Positions 34,152-47,041 of a stretch of DNA of 64,000 bases are shown one piece after another. The stretch lies in assembly GCA_949318235.1 (NCBI GenBank), contig OX439127.1, positions 13,787,855 to 13,851,854 on the forward strand. The letters are read 5' to 3'. Position 1 is the stretch's first letter, and every line of letters begins with the position of its first letter. Below the pieces are notes generated by a model. The model saw only the letters and a program-made list of their open reading frames with translations, made no database searches and was not told where the DNA came from. The translations under genes and the position numbers were made by a program. Source of the DNA: Ecdyonurus torrentis (lineage: Eukaryota; Arthropoda; Insecta; Ephemeroptera; Heptageniidae).

Positions 34152-34910
34152 CAAGGTTTCTCAATCTGTTTGATCTGCGGAGCACTTTTAGGAGTAAGGA
34201 GCGCTCACGGAGCAATAGGGTCAAGCACTGGAGCAGGTGCATTTTTTTTTTCATGCACGTGACCGTTTTTTAAGCAATTTAAGTGAACAGATATCACATA
34301 ATGGAATGAAGGAAAAAATTAAATCATAAAACTCACAAATTTGTAACTTCAGAGCAGAAATTGTAAGGGTTATTAAAAAATTAATAAAATAAATTGTTTT
34401 AAAAGCCTAATTTTTAATAGTTGTAAAATTTTTTACGATTTTAAATGTGATTTTGAAAAATCATATTCTTCTTAAAATATTTGTTAATAAATGAACTGTC
34501 ACAAATCCTGTTAAAAAATAAATAAAAACGATTCTCAGTCAAAAAAATAAAAAACTTGAAAAATTAACTAGATCTTTTGAAAAATTAAGCTCGCTTATAA
34601 AATTCAATATTGTCCTTTGTTTCAACTTTCAGTATTTCAGTTACACCTAATTTACAAAACTAAAATGACGTATCTAAAATTAAATAAATTGTTAATTACA
34701 CATAAAAGTATTATTCAGAAACACGATATTTTTGAGTCTTTTTGTATTGTTTAAAAATTATGAATATATATTATTTAATTGTTATTATTATTTTTAAATC
34801 TTAACTTTTTTTTATTCCTCTTTTTTTTTTTTTTTTTTTTTTTTTCACTTCTTTCTATGTTCTGTGGAGCACTTGAAACCATTTCGCGGAGAACAGGTAG
34901 AGAAACCCGG
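34152..34910. mobile_element. hAT-type non-autonomous element with 8-bp target duplication
   Basis: The left end CAAGGTTTCTCAATCTG and right end (reverse complement) CCGGGTTTCTCTACCTG are typical of hAT elements, which often begin CAGGGTTTCTCAA. Subterminal GATCTGCGGAGCAC and its inverted partner near 34865 extend the similarity. Flanking octamers are CACTACAG (34144-34151) and CATTACAG (34911-34918), an 8-bp duplication with one change. The interior is AT-rich with a poly-T run near 34822-34845; no transposase was seen. Confidence 0.75.
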
Positions 34911-34967
34911 CATTACAGTATTCTTTCACGTTGGAGCACATTTTATTTGAATAATCGTCATTAAATA

Positions 34968-35315
34968 TTAAAGGCATGGACAACATAAAAACATAAGCTT
35001 TTATATCACAAAACACTTGATAGGACTTACATAAACAACAATAATTGGTCTTAAAACCCAACTGTAGCGCCGTAGTAGTGATAATTTTTTTTCGATTTAT
35101 GCAACCCGCACAACATTTTTATTACTAATTTTTTCCTGTTTCTGACGCCATAAACAGAATTATTCACGGAAATTGCATACTTTACAGTTTTTTCACGCTC
35201 TCTTGTGGGGCCACGCAACATTTACATTCTGGTAAAAATTATCATCAGTTTTGTAGATCCCATTTTGTGTTTAATGATTAAAGAACATGTTGTTTCATGT
35301 TTTCTATGCCTTTAA
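34968..35315 (-). mobile_element. Dispersed TIR repeat family 1, copy 4
   Basis: A 348-bp copy in reverse orientation. It begins TTAAAGGCATGGACAACATA and ends TGTTTTCTATGCCTTTAA. It is the best-preserved pair of TIRs in the family. The CRE-like site is changed to TGACGCCA. It lies about 57 bp after the hAT-type element. Confidence 0.7.
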
Positions 35316-35739
35316 TGGTCATAAAGCTTCATATTCAAGATTTTCACATAGTATTTGTTTTGTTTTTTTCTTGATTATAATACCAATACATTTTTATGTT
35401 TTTAAAATCATTGAGTTGATGAGCTTTTCTGTATTCTAAAATGCATTAAAAAACAGACACAATAATTTAAGTATTGAAAAGTGAGACCATTTAATATAAT
35501 AAATAACGATTCATGAAACGAGTTTATTATCTTTATTTGCTTTATTATCTCCTAAAATACTTTTATAATAATCAAGAATTCTCAGCAAACTAGAAAATAA
35601 ATTATTTCATTCAAGTAAACTTGCAAGTTGTATTAAATTTGAGCCAACTTTCATTAAATTTGGAATAGGCAATTACAATTAGTATCAAACCCACTCTTCG
35701 AGCCAATATTACAATATAGGCTAATGCACTCATATTTAA

Positions 35740-35990
35740 GAGCTGCCATTTTGTTGGTCAGGAATACATAGCCCAGCATAGAAAAAACGTCATTGTTATT
35801 ATTTTTTTTTAATAGCAAAAGAAGCTTCAAACCTCAATCAAAGCCTTATTTCTAGCTCCTAATAAGCTCGAAGAATATGAGAAAATTTCGTTCAGTTGAA
35901 ATAAACTCTTTTTATGTAAAAAAATTAGGAGAAATGATGTTTCCCTATGCTGGACTATGCAATAGGCACCACAAATATGGCGACAAAGGG
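35740..35990. repeat. Imperfect inverted repeat of about 250 bp
   Basis: GCTGCCATTTTGTTGG... with a CCCAGCATAG block on the left pairs loosely with the reverse complement of ...CTATGCTGGACTATG... and CACAAATATGGCG on the right. It is diverged and probably an old foldback element. Confidence 0.4.
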
Positions 35991-36248
35991 CAAGAATCTT
36001 TGGAGAGAAATCAATATTGTTTTAAGATCAGTAATAATTAAACGATCAGCTGATCATAAAAACAGAGTGGATTTCTTGAACATTGGAACTTTATACAAAT
36101 AAAATACCAAATATTTAAAAATTATGTGATATCATAATATAAAATTTCAATGACGTGGTTTTGGAATTTGAAGCCAGTAAAGCTCAAAGTTAATCACAAC
36201 ATCTTTTCTGTTCTAATATCATTGGAATAACATTTGTATCACTTAGTA

Positions 36249-36327
36249 GTTGACATAATAAGCTTTGAAACAATACCAAATTTGATGGCAATAAAAGATT
36301 AAAATCGGGAGATATCGAACCTCTGAC
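36249..36327 (+). repeat. Diverged dispersed repeat, copy a
   Basis: About 75 bp beginning ACATAATAAGCTTTGAAAC and ending near CGAACCTCTGAC aligns by eye with 52006-52081. It is a fragment of a longer unknown repeat. Confidence 0.4.
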
Positions 36328-36631
36328 ACGTAACCTTAAATTATTAATATTTGCAGAAAAATATAAATTTAAATTATGTTGAGCCTTGAAACATTGTTTT
36401 ATAATAATAAAAAAAATTGTTTAATAATAAAAAAATTAAAATAATAATGATATAATAATAATAAACAAAATTAAAGTTTGATGCTTTCTTTAAATTTGCA
36501 ATGAGAAACCTTTAAGTCTCTGAGCCACACATTTTCCTGTAAACTCCATAATGAAGGGTAATATTTTAGAAATAACACAGACAAAAAAAAAACACATTTT
36601 TAATACATTTATCTCTCTTGTTATCCTTTTC

Positions 36632-36667
<36 letters not shown>

Positions 36668-37126
36668 TACATATTATGTATAATAATACCTTTAAAAAAT
36701 GAAGCGTGCTTTAACATGTTGTTTTATAGTAAATAGTTATGAATTCAAATTAGATGCTATGTAAAAAATTTCATTTAAAATAAAAACTTTCAAAAGCCTA
36801 CAATAATATAAATGTTTAACGTACGTAAAATATTTAACAGCAAAAGTTTGATAAAACAATGAAATTTTTGTTTATTTATAAATTCCTATTAAAAAAAAAA
36901 AAAAAAAAAAAAAAAAGAACAAAAAGAACAAAACACTTTTTTATAAAAGATAAAGTTTGGTATAAATTAGAGAGCTCAAGTCAATTCAGTATTCGCTCTC
37001 ACTCTACTCCTGTTCTACTGAATGTTCCATAATGTTTTGCTTACTTTGTATTTTATAATATGATGCTTTTGAAATTTTTTGCATTACAGAATGTAAACAA
37101 TGTTAGGTATACACATTTATATATGT

Positions 37127-37387
<261 letters not shown>

Positions 37388-37965
37388 TATTATAAAATTG
37401 ATATTTAAAACTTGACGGGATGAAATGTACTGTAAAGTAACTCAACAACATACGTTCGTTAATTAGTTTTAATGCTTAATGAAATGTAAAGAAAATTAAT
37501 AATATTACAATTATCAATGTTGTAGGATGTAGCATTTCCATTCCAAAGTAAAAACTTATTCAATTGTACAGAAAATTATTTGTTTCAAAATGCTTATTTT
37601 AATAATAAGTTAATTAAAAAAAAAAAACATCCAAGAAATTAAATTGCTTCGTAGTGCTGCATCTAATTAGCCAAATGATATTTTACCTTTTATAAAATAA
37701 TAATACTAAAATGACTATATTATTCCCTTTTTTTTAATACTTTTTACACATACGAGCTAAACAAAAATCGAAACAAAAACATGCGTTGAAGAAAAAAAAA
37801 AGTTGATGAAGAGAAAGTGGAGAAACATACAAACGTACTTTGTTATTTATTATTTTATTTTTATTTGGCCGAGCTAGCATTACTTGGCTCACTATATTGG
37901 GATGCTAAAGTTTGTATCAAGGAAGGAGATAATAGATTACAAATAGCGAGGGGAGCAAGGGCTAG

Positions 37966-38103
37966 TTCACACTCTGAAATAAATATATGTCGACATGATT
38001 TTTATGATATATAAAAACATTATTTTTTAAAGCGTGTGCGCTTAATGCTTTTATAAATGACACAAAATTATGTGTTTTATTATGTGTTGCAGTGTGGACT
38101 AAA
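37966..38103. repeat. Possible small TIR element
   Basis: TAGTTCACACTCTGAAA at the left and TTTAGTCCACACTGCAA (reverse complement) at the right are short inverted ends around AT-rich DNA. Support is weak. Confidence 0.35.
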
Positions 38104-38159
38104 CACTTAAATATTCCTCTGAACTTGGAAGTGTGAGAACACAATACGTTACACGATGC

Positions 38160-38375
38160 GTGTTACATGCATTCGGGAGGTGCTTGATAATGATGTGATT
38201 GGGCCGACCAGCCTGCCTAGGCATTTCCACGGTTTCTATATACTGTCATGGCGAATACCAGGCTGTGTATCAGGTCGTGGCCGCCATATGTGTGTGTGGT
38301 TTTTATTGTAGGGTACCTATCGATAAGCCTTCTTGACGGGACTATGGACAAGGTGTAGCACGATAACACAATACG
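38160..38375. other. GC-rich island of unknown origin
   Basis: A segment of about 215 bp with GGGCCGACCAGCCTGCCTAG, CAGGTCGTGGCCGCC and GGGTACCTATCGATAAGCC. It is closed in all frames at some point, with no Pol III boxes or TIRs recognised. It is likely a dispersed repeat copy. Confidence 0.35.
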
Positions 38376-39301
38376 GCATTGAGAAGAAAAAAGAATACAT
38401 TTTTTATATTACAATTGATAAATATAATTAAAAAATATTCTCCATCAGTATTGCAAAAATTGTTCTAAGATATTTATAAAATTGTGTGTGCCATAGCCCA
38501 TAGGGTATGGTATATATTTGAATAGAAAATTGCATATTTCATAAGCAAAAATCAATATCCCCTAAAAATATTAGAATCTAGAGAATTTAGCACATAAATA
38601 AAACATATTACTAGTGCAAAATTATTAATGACGGTGAACTAAAAAGCAATATAGTATGGCTTAAATATATTAATATGCTTTAACTTGATATATAAAAAGT
38701 ATATTACATTTACCATTGCTGGTCATGAAATAGTGTAATTTATCAATATTGGTTTAAGGTTCTATTTATCTTGATATTTATCAGACTAACAGGATTTAAC
38801 AATATTAATCTGTCAGTCGAAATTAAATAAAGACAAATACTTTTTTTAATGGATTTCATTTAGAGCATGTCTTTTAAAGCATTTATTTTTACCTTTACGC
38901 TTGACTATGCTTTACAATTAAAGTTGAATTTTTTTCCCTTTCAGGACAATTTTTTAACATTTTATAAATTTAGAATAAATAACAAAAATCGATCAAATAT
39001 GTACATTCCAGCCTCTAGGCTAAAGAAAACTTTTTATTTTTTTTATTTTTTATTTTTTTCAAAATCTCTATTTGACAGATACATAGCGTTATAGTGGTAA
39101 AAGCAAAGGTGATTGCTTGCTTGTAAAGATGCATTATATTATGAATTTTTAATGCATAATTAAGCAAAGAAAACATGAAATTGGAATATGAACTTAAATT
39201 GATATCGCAAAAACGTTACTAAATTGCATAATATAGACAAGAAAGTGACCAGGACAGAGTATGGTGCTTTCTTCTACTGTATAACTAGCTTCAATTTTTT
39301 G

Positions 39302-39306
<5 letters not shown>

Positions 39307-39397
<91 letters not shown>
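39307..39397 (+). repeat. (CT)n microsatellite, about 90 bp
   Basis: Uninterrupted CT run. Confidence 0.95.
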
Positions 39398-39399
<2 letters not shown>

Positions 39400-40494
39400 C
39401 AACAAATATTTTACCTCACATTTTTTTATACTCAGATATATACACACACAATAGTACTTTGGAATTTCACGAAGGACCACTGTACTGTAGCTCTACATGA
39501 ACCTACATGTATAATGCAATTCACTAATAAATCTTATAACTTTTATTTCACATGTTTTTTTTTTTATACTGCACCTTTTTTATTATTATTTATTATTACT
39601 TTAACAATTATTAAGTTCTTATATATTACTTGTATAAGTCTTGCTTTTAAGATTGACGTGATGATGCTTTGCATGCCATTGATTTTAAAAAGTCATTAAT
39701 TTACATTAAATTTTGAAGTAAAAATAATGAAAAAAATATTACTGATCACAAACAAACTGAATTACATTGATTAACTTTGTTTTTTGAATATGGTAAAAAT
39801 GGTAAAATTCATTTTTACACACACGTATATATGCGCATAATATATAAAACTTACAAAGAAAAAAGAAATTGTCCATTCACAATGATAATTTTGAAATGGA
39901 AAAAAATACATAAGGGTCAACAGGAAAATTGTGATGAAACAATGAAAGCAGAGCTCAAACAATACCACTTTGAAAATTTTCTATGATTTTGTTACTTAGC
40001 TATTGTTATTCAACTCTTTGTATGATTCTATTACATTCAAACATTTGAACTGTTTAATTTCTCATTACAGTCTTTGTTAAAACTCATACAAAAAGTATTC
40101 TCGCGCTATTGTTAGTCCAAATTGGAAAATTTATTTATTAAATAACGAGTTAAACAGAGCAATGGATTTTTTTTAAGCGCTTATAAAATTATAAATATAT
40201 AAAAATAAAAATGTTGGGATTGTCAAAGTCATTTATTGTGTAAATTATTATGTCGTAACAAATAGTGACAGAAGCTAAGCATAAAGAACCTAAAAAAAAA
40301 AAAAAAAAAAAAAAAAGTTTAATAATGAATATATCAGGGAAAGCCATGGCAATGTAAATCACGGGGTATTGTAGCTCACTCACAAAACAATATCTGCCTT
40401 TATTTTTTTTATTTTTTAGTTGTTATTATTATTTTTTTTGTACTTTCATTACAACCTCATTCAGAAAAAATCCCGTCAAAATTACGATTGCATT

Positions 40495-40663
40495 TCGATG
40501 CTTCCGCGTCCAAATAGAGCATCTGTACTTTCCACCAGCGCAGCGAGTGGAGTATCTGCACTATCCACGCAGCACGGGGCGTGGAATAGCGGCCATTTAC
40601 TTAACATTGCAGATGCTCCACGGTGGAAAGTGCAGATTCTCTCTTCTGACGCGGAAGCATCGA
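40495..40663. mobile_element. 169-bp TIR element with internal repeats
   Basis: The ends TCGATGCTTCCGCGTC are perfect 16-bp inverted repeats, and similarity continues imperfectly to ACTTTCCACC at both sides. The middle contains several variants of GAGYATCTGYACTWTCCACC in both orientations. It is GC-rich against AT-rich flanks. No target duplication is obvious. Confidence 0.6.
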
Positions 40664-40840
40664 TTTCTAAAAGTGTTGGAAAATATTACATTACCAGTAC
40701 ATAGCATTTATTTCAATTGTACAGGAACTCTAACTCTACAACTTAATTTTAAATAAATGAGTCATGTACTGTACGTTATAATATACAGTATACAGTAATA
40801 TACAGTATACACACATGGGATCATATAAGAAAAGTTTTAC

Positions 40841-40883
40841 CTGCAGTCATCTGAGCCACTTTCCGGGGGTTATCTGGTTGACC
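40841..40883 (-). CDS. Candidate 43-nt internal exon (weak)
   Basis: On the minus strand a TTTTTAG acceptor and a CTGCAG|GTAAAA donor bracket 43 nt of raised GC. Only one frame is open, and it reads GQPDNPRKVAQMTA with one base over. The two other frames stop. I found no convincing partner exon nearby, so the host gene is unknown. It could be an alternative exon of the gene to the right or part of another gene. Splice-like pairs this close occur by chance in AT-rich DNA. Confidence 0.3.
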
Positions 40884-41477
40884 CTAAAAACATGTGGTAA
40901 CGTAATTTATACTTAGATATCGATGAAAATGTTAAGAAAAAGTGACTATGCGATAATTAGCAACAATAGAAATTATTAACTTAATGAAAAAAAACACAGT
41001 TAGATTAGGAAAATTTGGGGAATGGGTTATGTTAGATTTAATCTGACATATAGACGGCTTATGTGAAAGAAAATAGCTTGTATATAACACAGATCGAAAG
41101 CACACGGGAAAAGCGTATATGTATTGTACATACATAGCTGCTTCATTGTTCATATATCTTTAAAAATAAGAGCAATAATTTAAATGAGCGAGACAGTATT
41201 ATTAGTACAGGTACAAGTAGGCGCTGATTTCGGCTTACGTTAGAAATTCTTTTCTGTCAGCTTAAAGCTCGCCATCTCCCATTCCGTAATTTTTAACTAT
41301 TTATCCACTTTTTTCTTGTTATCAGTTCTTTTTTATTATACAGATTGTTGAAAACCTAAAATTAGACGTACTCTACGTATGTACCACCATGAATATACTG
41401 GCCAAGTAAAACTGTCTGTTTCTTGGATGACAATAAAACAGAACAAATAAAAAAAAATCATACTTTATCTATATTTG

Positions 41478-41522
<45 letters not shown>

Positions 41523-41621
41523 CAAGTCATTTTACGTTGCAATTTGGTTTCTAGACACTGATTAAAATTATAAATGTTAAAAATTCCAGCAGGGTAAATT
41601 CGTTGAATTTAAGAGTAAATT

Positions 41622-41689
41622 CATTGAATTTAGAGTATACATTCAATGGTTTGAATTTGAGTATACTCTATAATACTCTAAATTCAATG
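41622..41689. repeat. 17-bp perfect inverted repeat
   Basis: CATTGAATTTAGAGTAT (41622-41638) is the reverse complement of 41673-41689. Further partial copies of TTCATTGAATTT lie just before. This may be a small hairpin or tandem-repeat remnant. Confidence 0.5.
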
Positions 41690-41833
41690 GTAAATTTGAA
41701 ACATTTTATAGAAAAACTAACATAGTATTTTATGATTGATTTAAAGGCAATCAATGGTTTCTACATGTTATTAAAGGAAATAATAAGTGGAAGTGAGGGG
41801 GGGGGGGGAAGAGGAGACTATAATACTTACTTG

Positions 41834-41896
41834 TTAGCCTTTTAGCACAATGATGCGTCTGGGGTTAGTTGAAGATCTTGATGGTACAGAGTTTAG
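41834..41896 (-). CDS. Candidate short terminal exon (weak)
   Basis: After a TATTTAG acceptor on the minus strand, one frame reads LNSVPSRSSTNPRRIIVLKG and stops at TAA (41834-41836). A good donor-like AACAA|GTAAGT lies just beyond the stop. The residue composition looks protein-like, but the stretch is only 20 codons and no upstream exon is identified. It could be an alternative last exon of the gene at 52-64 kb or chance. Confidence 0.2.
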   Translation of the reverse strand, partial: LNSVPSRSSTNPRRIIVLKG

Positions 41897-42081
41897 CTAA
41901 ATATTTACATTAGTTAAAACGTTAAGAGTTAAGATCGAGCAGCAGCTTATATAGTGAGCCCACACAATATAATAACATTCTAAGCACTCTATAAGCAAGT
42001 GAAGAAGATTTACTCGTATTGAAAACATTAAAAATATATATATCAGAGAGGTTTGATTTTTTTTTAATACAACACTATTAA

Positions 42082-42326
42082 TCAAGGTCCATATATAAGA
42101 GGTTAGTTGCTCCGGGAAAAGCTTTGGCCAAGGTCACGCAGCTTAAAGGAATTCACCAAAGATGTCATATCACGGGGTGTATTTTTATTCACCTTATCAG
42201 TGACGTAACTGGTGAACGCTGGTGAACGGCATCGTATTGGCTTAGAATCAAGTACATCCATCACAAAATAAAATCAACTGCGCGAGTTTTGTGCTGCGCT
42301 CAACCTCTTTATTATATGGACCTTGA
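42082..42326. mobile_element. 245-bp TIR element with 7-bp target duplication
   Basis: TCAAGGTCCATATATAAGAG at the left matches the reverse complement of the right end with small gaps (about 24 bp). CTATTAA lies directly outside both ends (42075-42081 and 42327-42333). A 7-8 bp duplication points to a hAT-like or P-like origin. No coding capacity was seen. Confidence 0.7.
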
Positions 42327-42904
42327 CTATTAATTCAAATTAGCTGTGAAATGTTTATTTATAGTGTGGTTTGAGATGTAATTTTAAAAAAGGGGATGCT
42401 TTAATATAATAACTTCACGTAAAGTATTTGGAAGACAAAAATAAAAAGAGGCTTAAATCAAGTTTTCTCACTGTATGCATTCAAAGTTATGTAATTAAAT
42501 TAGTCTCTTTTTATATCAAGTAGGCTTTTGTATAGAAGTGACTGCATTATCATTCTTTCAAATGGGGTGATTTTGACGATGGATTTTGTATACCATTTAG
42601 TTCTTTTATGAACCGATAGATGAGGTATGACTACAAAAATTTAAAATATTCAATATTACTTCCATAAATGTTTCTTACATATTATATCATTATAATATGA
42701 TAACTTCTTTTATATAGCAATAAGTTAATAGTTAAAAAAAATCAATAGAACCAAAAAGTACAAAATTACCACATAACAGAATAAGAATAAAATTGAGAAA
42801 TAATTCGTCCATGTCACAAATAATTACTGTTAAATCCAGCTTATTTATTATACATAAACATTCTATCATTTATGTGAGTGTGTGTGTACTGTGTTGTATA
42901 CATA

Positions 42905-42908
42905 TACA

Positions 42909-42948
<40 letters not shown>

Positions 42949-42984
42949 TACACACACACATAATATATATATATATATATATAT
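42905..42984 (+). repeat. (CA)n and (TA)n compound microsatellite
   Basis: CA repeats with ATA and GCATA interruptions, then TA repeats to about 42984. Confidence 0.9.
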
Positions 42985-43349
42985 GATATGATACCCATAT
43001 ACTAAAATGATACCCACCTTGGTTTATAACTATCCGCAGTGTCCACTCATATGAAACTAGAAATGAAAGTGAAAATTGTTACATCTAAAAACATCTCATC
43101 ACTTTAGTAAAACGAGTCTTCATATTGCATTCCTTTAATTTATAATGCTCTTCCAACAGATATAAAAAAAATCGACATTTAAAAAAGCAGCACAACTTTT
43201 ACTATTTAGTGGTATGAACGTTAAATATGATTAAATTATTACTCTGTTTACATTTTTCTTTATATATAAACATAAAATTATTTATGTTCATCTTTGTGTT
43301 TATGTAAAATGACTAAAATGTATGATGACTTGTTCTGCTAAAATGTTAA

Positions 43350-43351
<2 letters not shown>

Positions 43352-43409
<58 letters not shown>
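43352..43409. repeat. (TA)n microsatellite
   Basis: TA run of about 58 bp; a poly-T run follows at about 43466-43493. Confidence 0.95.
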
Positions 43410-43413
<4 letters not shown>

Positions 43414-43462
43414 GTATTAAAATCTTATATCTTATTTTAAGAAATTTTTGTATTATTATACC

Positions 43463-43497
<35 letters not shown>

Positions 43498-44674
43498 CAT
43501 AAAGTACTTTCGTATACTCAATATACTGTAATTCATTATTATTTAAACGGGCGTATTTTATCTCTCAAAAGCACTGACATTTTTATGCAAATATTCGAAT
43601 GGTAAAATTTTTAATCTGGGTCACTTAACAAACAAGGCATGGAGTTGGAAGAAATAAATTTTAAGCTATAAAAACTATACTAATGTTAAATTTATTTTAA
43701 CAATAAAACAAACCAAAGTGTTGTGTGTAACGACAGTTAAGCTTTAGTTGCTGTCGAAGTATTTCTAATATTTTTACCTAACTCAAAAATAATATATTTT
43801 ACATTAAACATATTTGAGACTTTTGAATGAATAAATGATATTATAGTTTAACGAAGGTAAGGCACGCTATATGCAAATCAATGCTATATAGCGTAAGTAG
43901 GCTTAATTACAGTTTCCCATACAAAATTCAAAATAAAATTCTAAAATACTATACAGTTACTATTATTCTTTCAAACTCAAATCGATACTTACAAGGCAGA
44001 TTTTGTATACAGTATATTCAAACTTTGAAATTAGCTCTGCATTTAACTTTTTAAATTATCTTCATAAAAATAAATCTTATTTGATAAATATTTGTGAAAT
44101 TGTATTTATACTAGTATAAATAAAGGATAGCAGCTATAAATACGAACCTTTTACATATTGCTACTGTACCTATATAATAATAATAATTCCTAAGCTACTC
44201 AAATTTAATTATCTAATATGTGTAGATGTGGAGTTAGAAATTCATTATAAACTACTTCTAGTTTTTTTTCCCGTTGAAATATGTAAAAAAAAAAAAAAAT
44301 GCTGATTTTTTCTTTTCTTATTATTATTTTTTAACTTTGATATTTTAACTTTAACTAATTTTTGAAATATCTCAAATTTTTTACACCTGGAAAAACTAAA
44401 AAGAACATTCTGTACATGTTCAATTACATATTGCTAACTTGTTTTCCAATGTTTTCTTTGTTTGAGTTATTTTCAGTAACAGCATTTTTAGCTTTTTCAA
44501 AAATAAAATCAACATGAATCACTCAACTTCAAGTAGTCATCGCAGAAAAATCTAAAAAATTCTGTACTAACTTTAAATTCCTAATAACATTCATAATATC
44601 AACATTTCCAAAAGAAATTTTCTACTTATTCAATATTGTTTTATGAGATTACGACTTATTACTAGTAATCGTCT

Positions 44675-44679
<5 letters not shown>

Positions 44680-44757
<78 letters not shown>
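44680..44757. repeat. (TA)n microsatellite
   Basis: TA run of about 76 bp. Confidence 0.95.
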
Positions 44758-44760
<3 letters not shown>

Positions 44761-46163
44761 GACATTAAAACAAGTATAAAACTAATACAAACTAAAAACG
44801 GGGACGTAAAAAAATAGGTAGCTCAAGTCATGGAAATTTTTACAACAATAAATAAAACACTTTTTTTTTTTTTTTTTTTTTTCAATTACTATTATTTTTC
44901 AATAACTACAAGTCATATAAATTGACATGTATATATTGTAAAATACTGTTTTGATTTTCTACCACATATAGATTATAGACACATATATAATTATAGCAAT
45001 GTAAGTAACTTCATAATAAAAAGTGGATAGATTTTTATATAATTACTAAACATTTATTATATTATCGTATTATATATTTAACACCCCATTCTCATAGTAT
45101 ACAACCTTACCAAAATACTTTAAATTTTCCTATCAAAATTATTCTTTAAAGTAAATAGTTTTCAAACGGTATAAAGACTATAAGCATAAAAAATATAAAG
45201 AATATAATAATGTATTCTTTATTTATATTTACTATATCAAATAACAAAAAAAGAAAAATTATTTTTTTGCAATTAATATGCATTTTGCACGCTTACTACA
45301 CTTTATTAATTAATTCTAATTCAATTTTGTTATTAAATATTTAAAATATAGAAATAAAATGAAGCGCAAATTAATTTACTGTAAGTACGTGAAATTTATA
45401 TTAAATTTTAAGTAGTAAATAACATTAAAGCTAACAGAAAATTTATATTTTTTACAATTTTAAAAATTTTAGGATTGATATTTTAAACTGAATGAAACTG
45501 GTTAGCATAATTTATGCGAAATACAGAAGAAAAAAAATTATAAAAAAAATAAAATAATATAATATAATAAGGCCGGATTGATAAGTTTGTAAGGCATTCT
45601 TATTATCATTCTAATAAATTGCTGTCTCCCTTCAATTGATTTCTCTAAATAATAATAAAAAATAAAAAATCTTAGTAATAACCAAAAGTTACAGATATTT
45701 TGCCAATATTAAAAATAAAGCTTTAGTTATAAAAAGTATTTTTGGTTCCATCACATTGTTCATATTCTGCATTTTCTATAGCATTCCATATATATTATTA
45801 TAATTTTCACACTGCACAATCACGAAAAAGTTAAACATCGATCAAAAGTTTTTAAGCTTCACATTAAATAATATTTAGCAATACAGCAATATAATATTGA
45901 AATATATATAGTTTAAAGTTTTGATAATTTTTAGATCTTATATTATTTTTTATATAATATATAAAGTATAGCTTTATAATAGACATAGTATTTTTAGGTC
46001 CTTTTTCAATAATGGTACAAACTTTTTATATAGAATTAAAAAATAATGTTTATACTGTATATATTTTCAGTCCCTTACTGAGGGTATAGGAACTGGAGAA
46101 CACTTAAAATTTTATATATTTATTTGTTAGTAAATTAATTAATCAGTTTGCTTGTATAATTAT

Positions 46164-46339
<176 letters not shown>

Positions 46340-47002
46340 AATTATTGATAATTTCAATTATAATAATTTCATTTCCAATTATAAAATGAAATGAAAAGGC
46401 TTCACACTACATTAAATTAGGCAGAGAATATTGGTTGATTTACGTTCTAACTACTTTATATTAATATTTTTTACGATATATATATATATTATATCTAACA
46501 TTAATTCAGAAATTGGACATTTTATACAATAAGAACATCAGTATGAGTGCATGTAAATATACCTTAATTTCTGATGCCAATCATTTATTATAAGCTTCCC
46601 ATTATTTTTATCATAGTTATTATAGTTTAATTTTTACCAATAAATAAAATTTTCTCATATTTATAACAAATTTTAAATTTTTCAGGTGTATTTACTTGCC
46701 ATCTTGAACATTAATTGACACATAGTTACAGATATTATGTATGTATCTATCCACTTTATATATAAAAAAAAATTAATAATTTAAATCTTTAATTTTTCTA
46801 TCACGTTTTCAGGAACGTTTTCAAACTATTTTTTGATATATTTTTATTAATTAACAGATTATATTCAAATATTTTACATAAACTCATAGTATTTATACTG
46901 TATTTTGATTTTGTTATTTAGCGTTACTTACATTTTGCTATAATATAAGGATTAATATAAAAACTCGAATACCATATTAACAGTTATAAAATTAAGTGTT
47001 TC

Positions 47003-47005
<3 letters not shown>

Positions 47006-47039
<34 letters not shown>
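47006..47039 (+). repeat. (AAT)n microsatellite
   Basis: Short trinucleotide run of about 11 units. Confidence 0.9.

Positions 47040-47041
<2 letters not shown>

Noticed and set aside
39224..39699. Open frames around the (CT)n tract
   Set aside because: Ser-Leu and Arg-Glu repeats from the microsatellite with AT-rich extensions; no exon signals.
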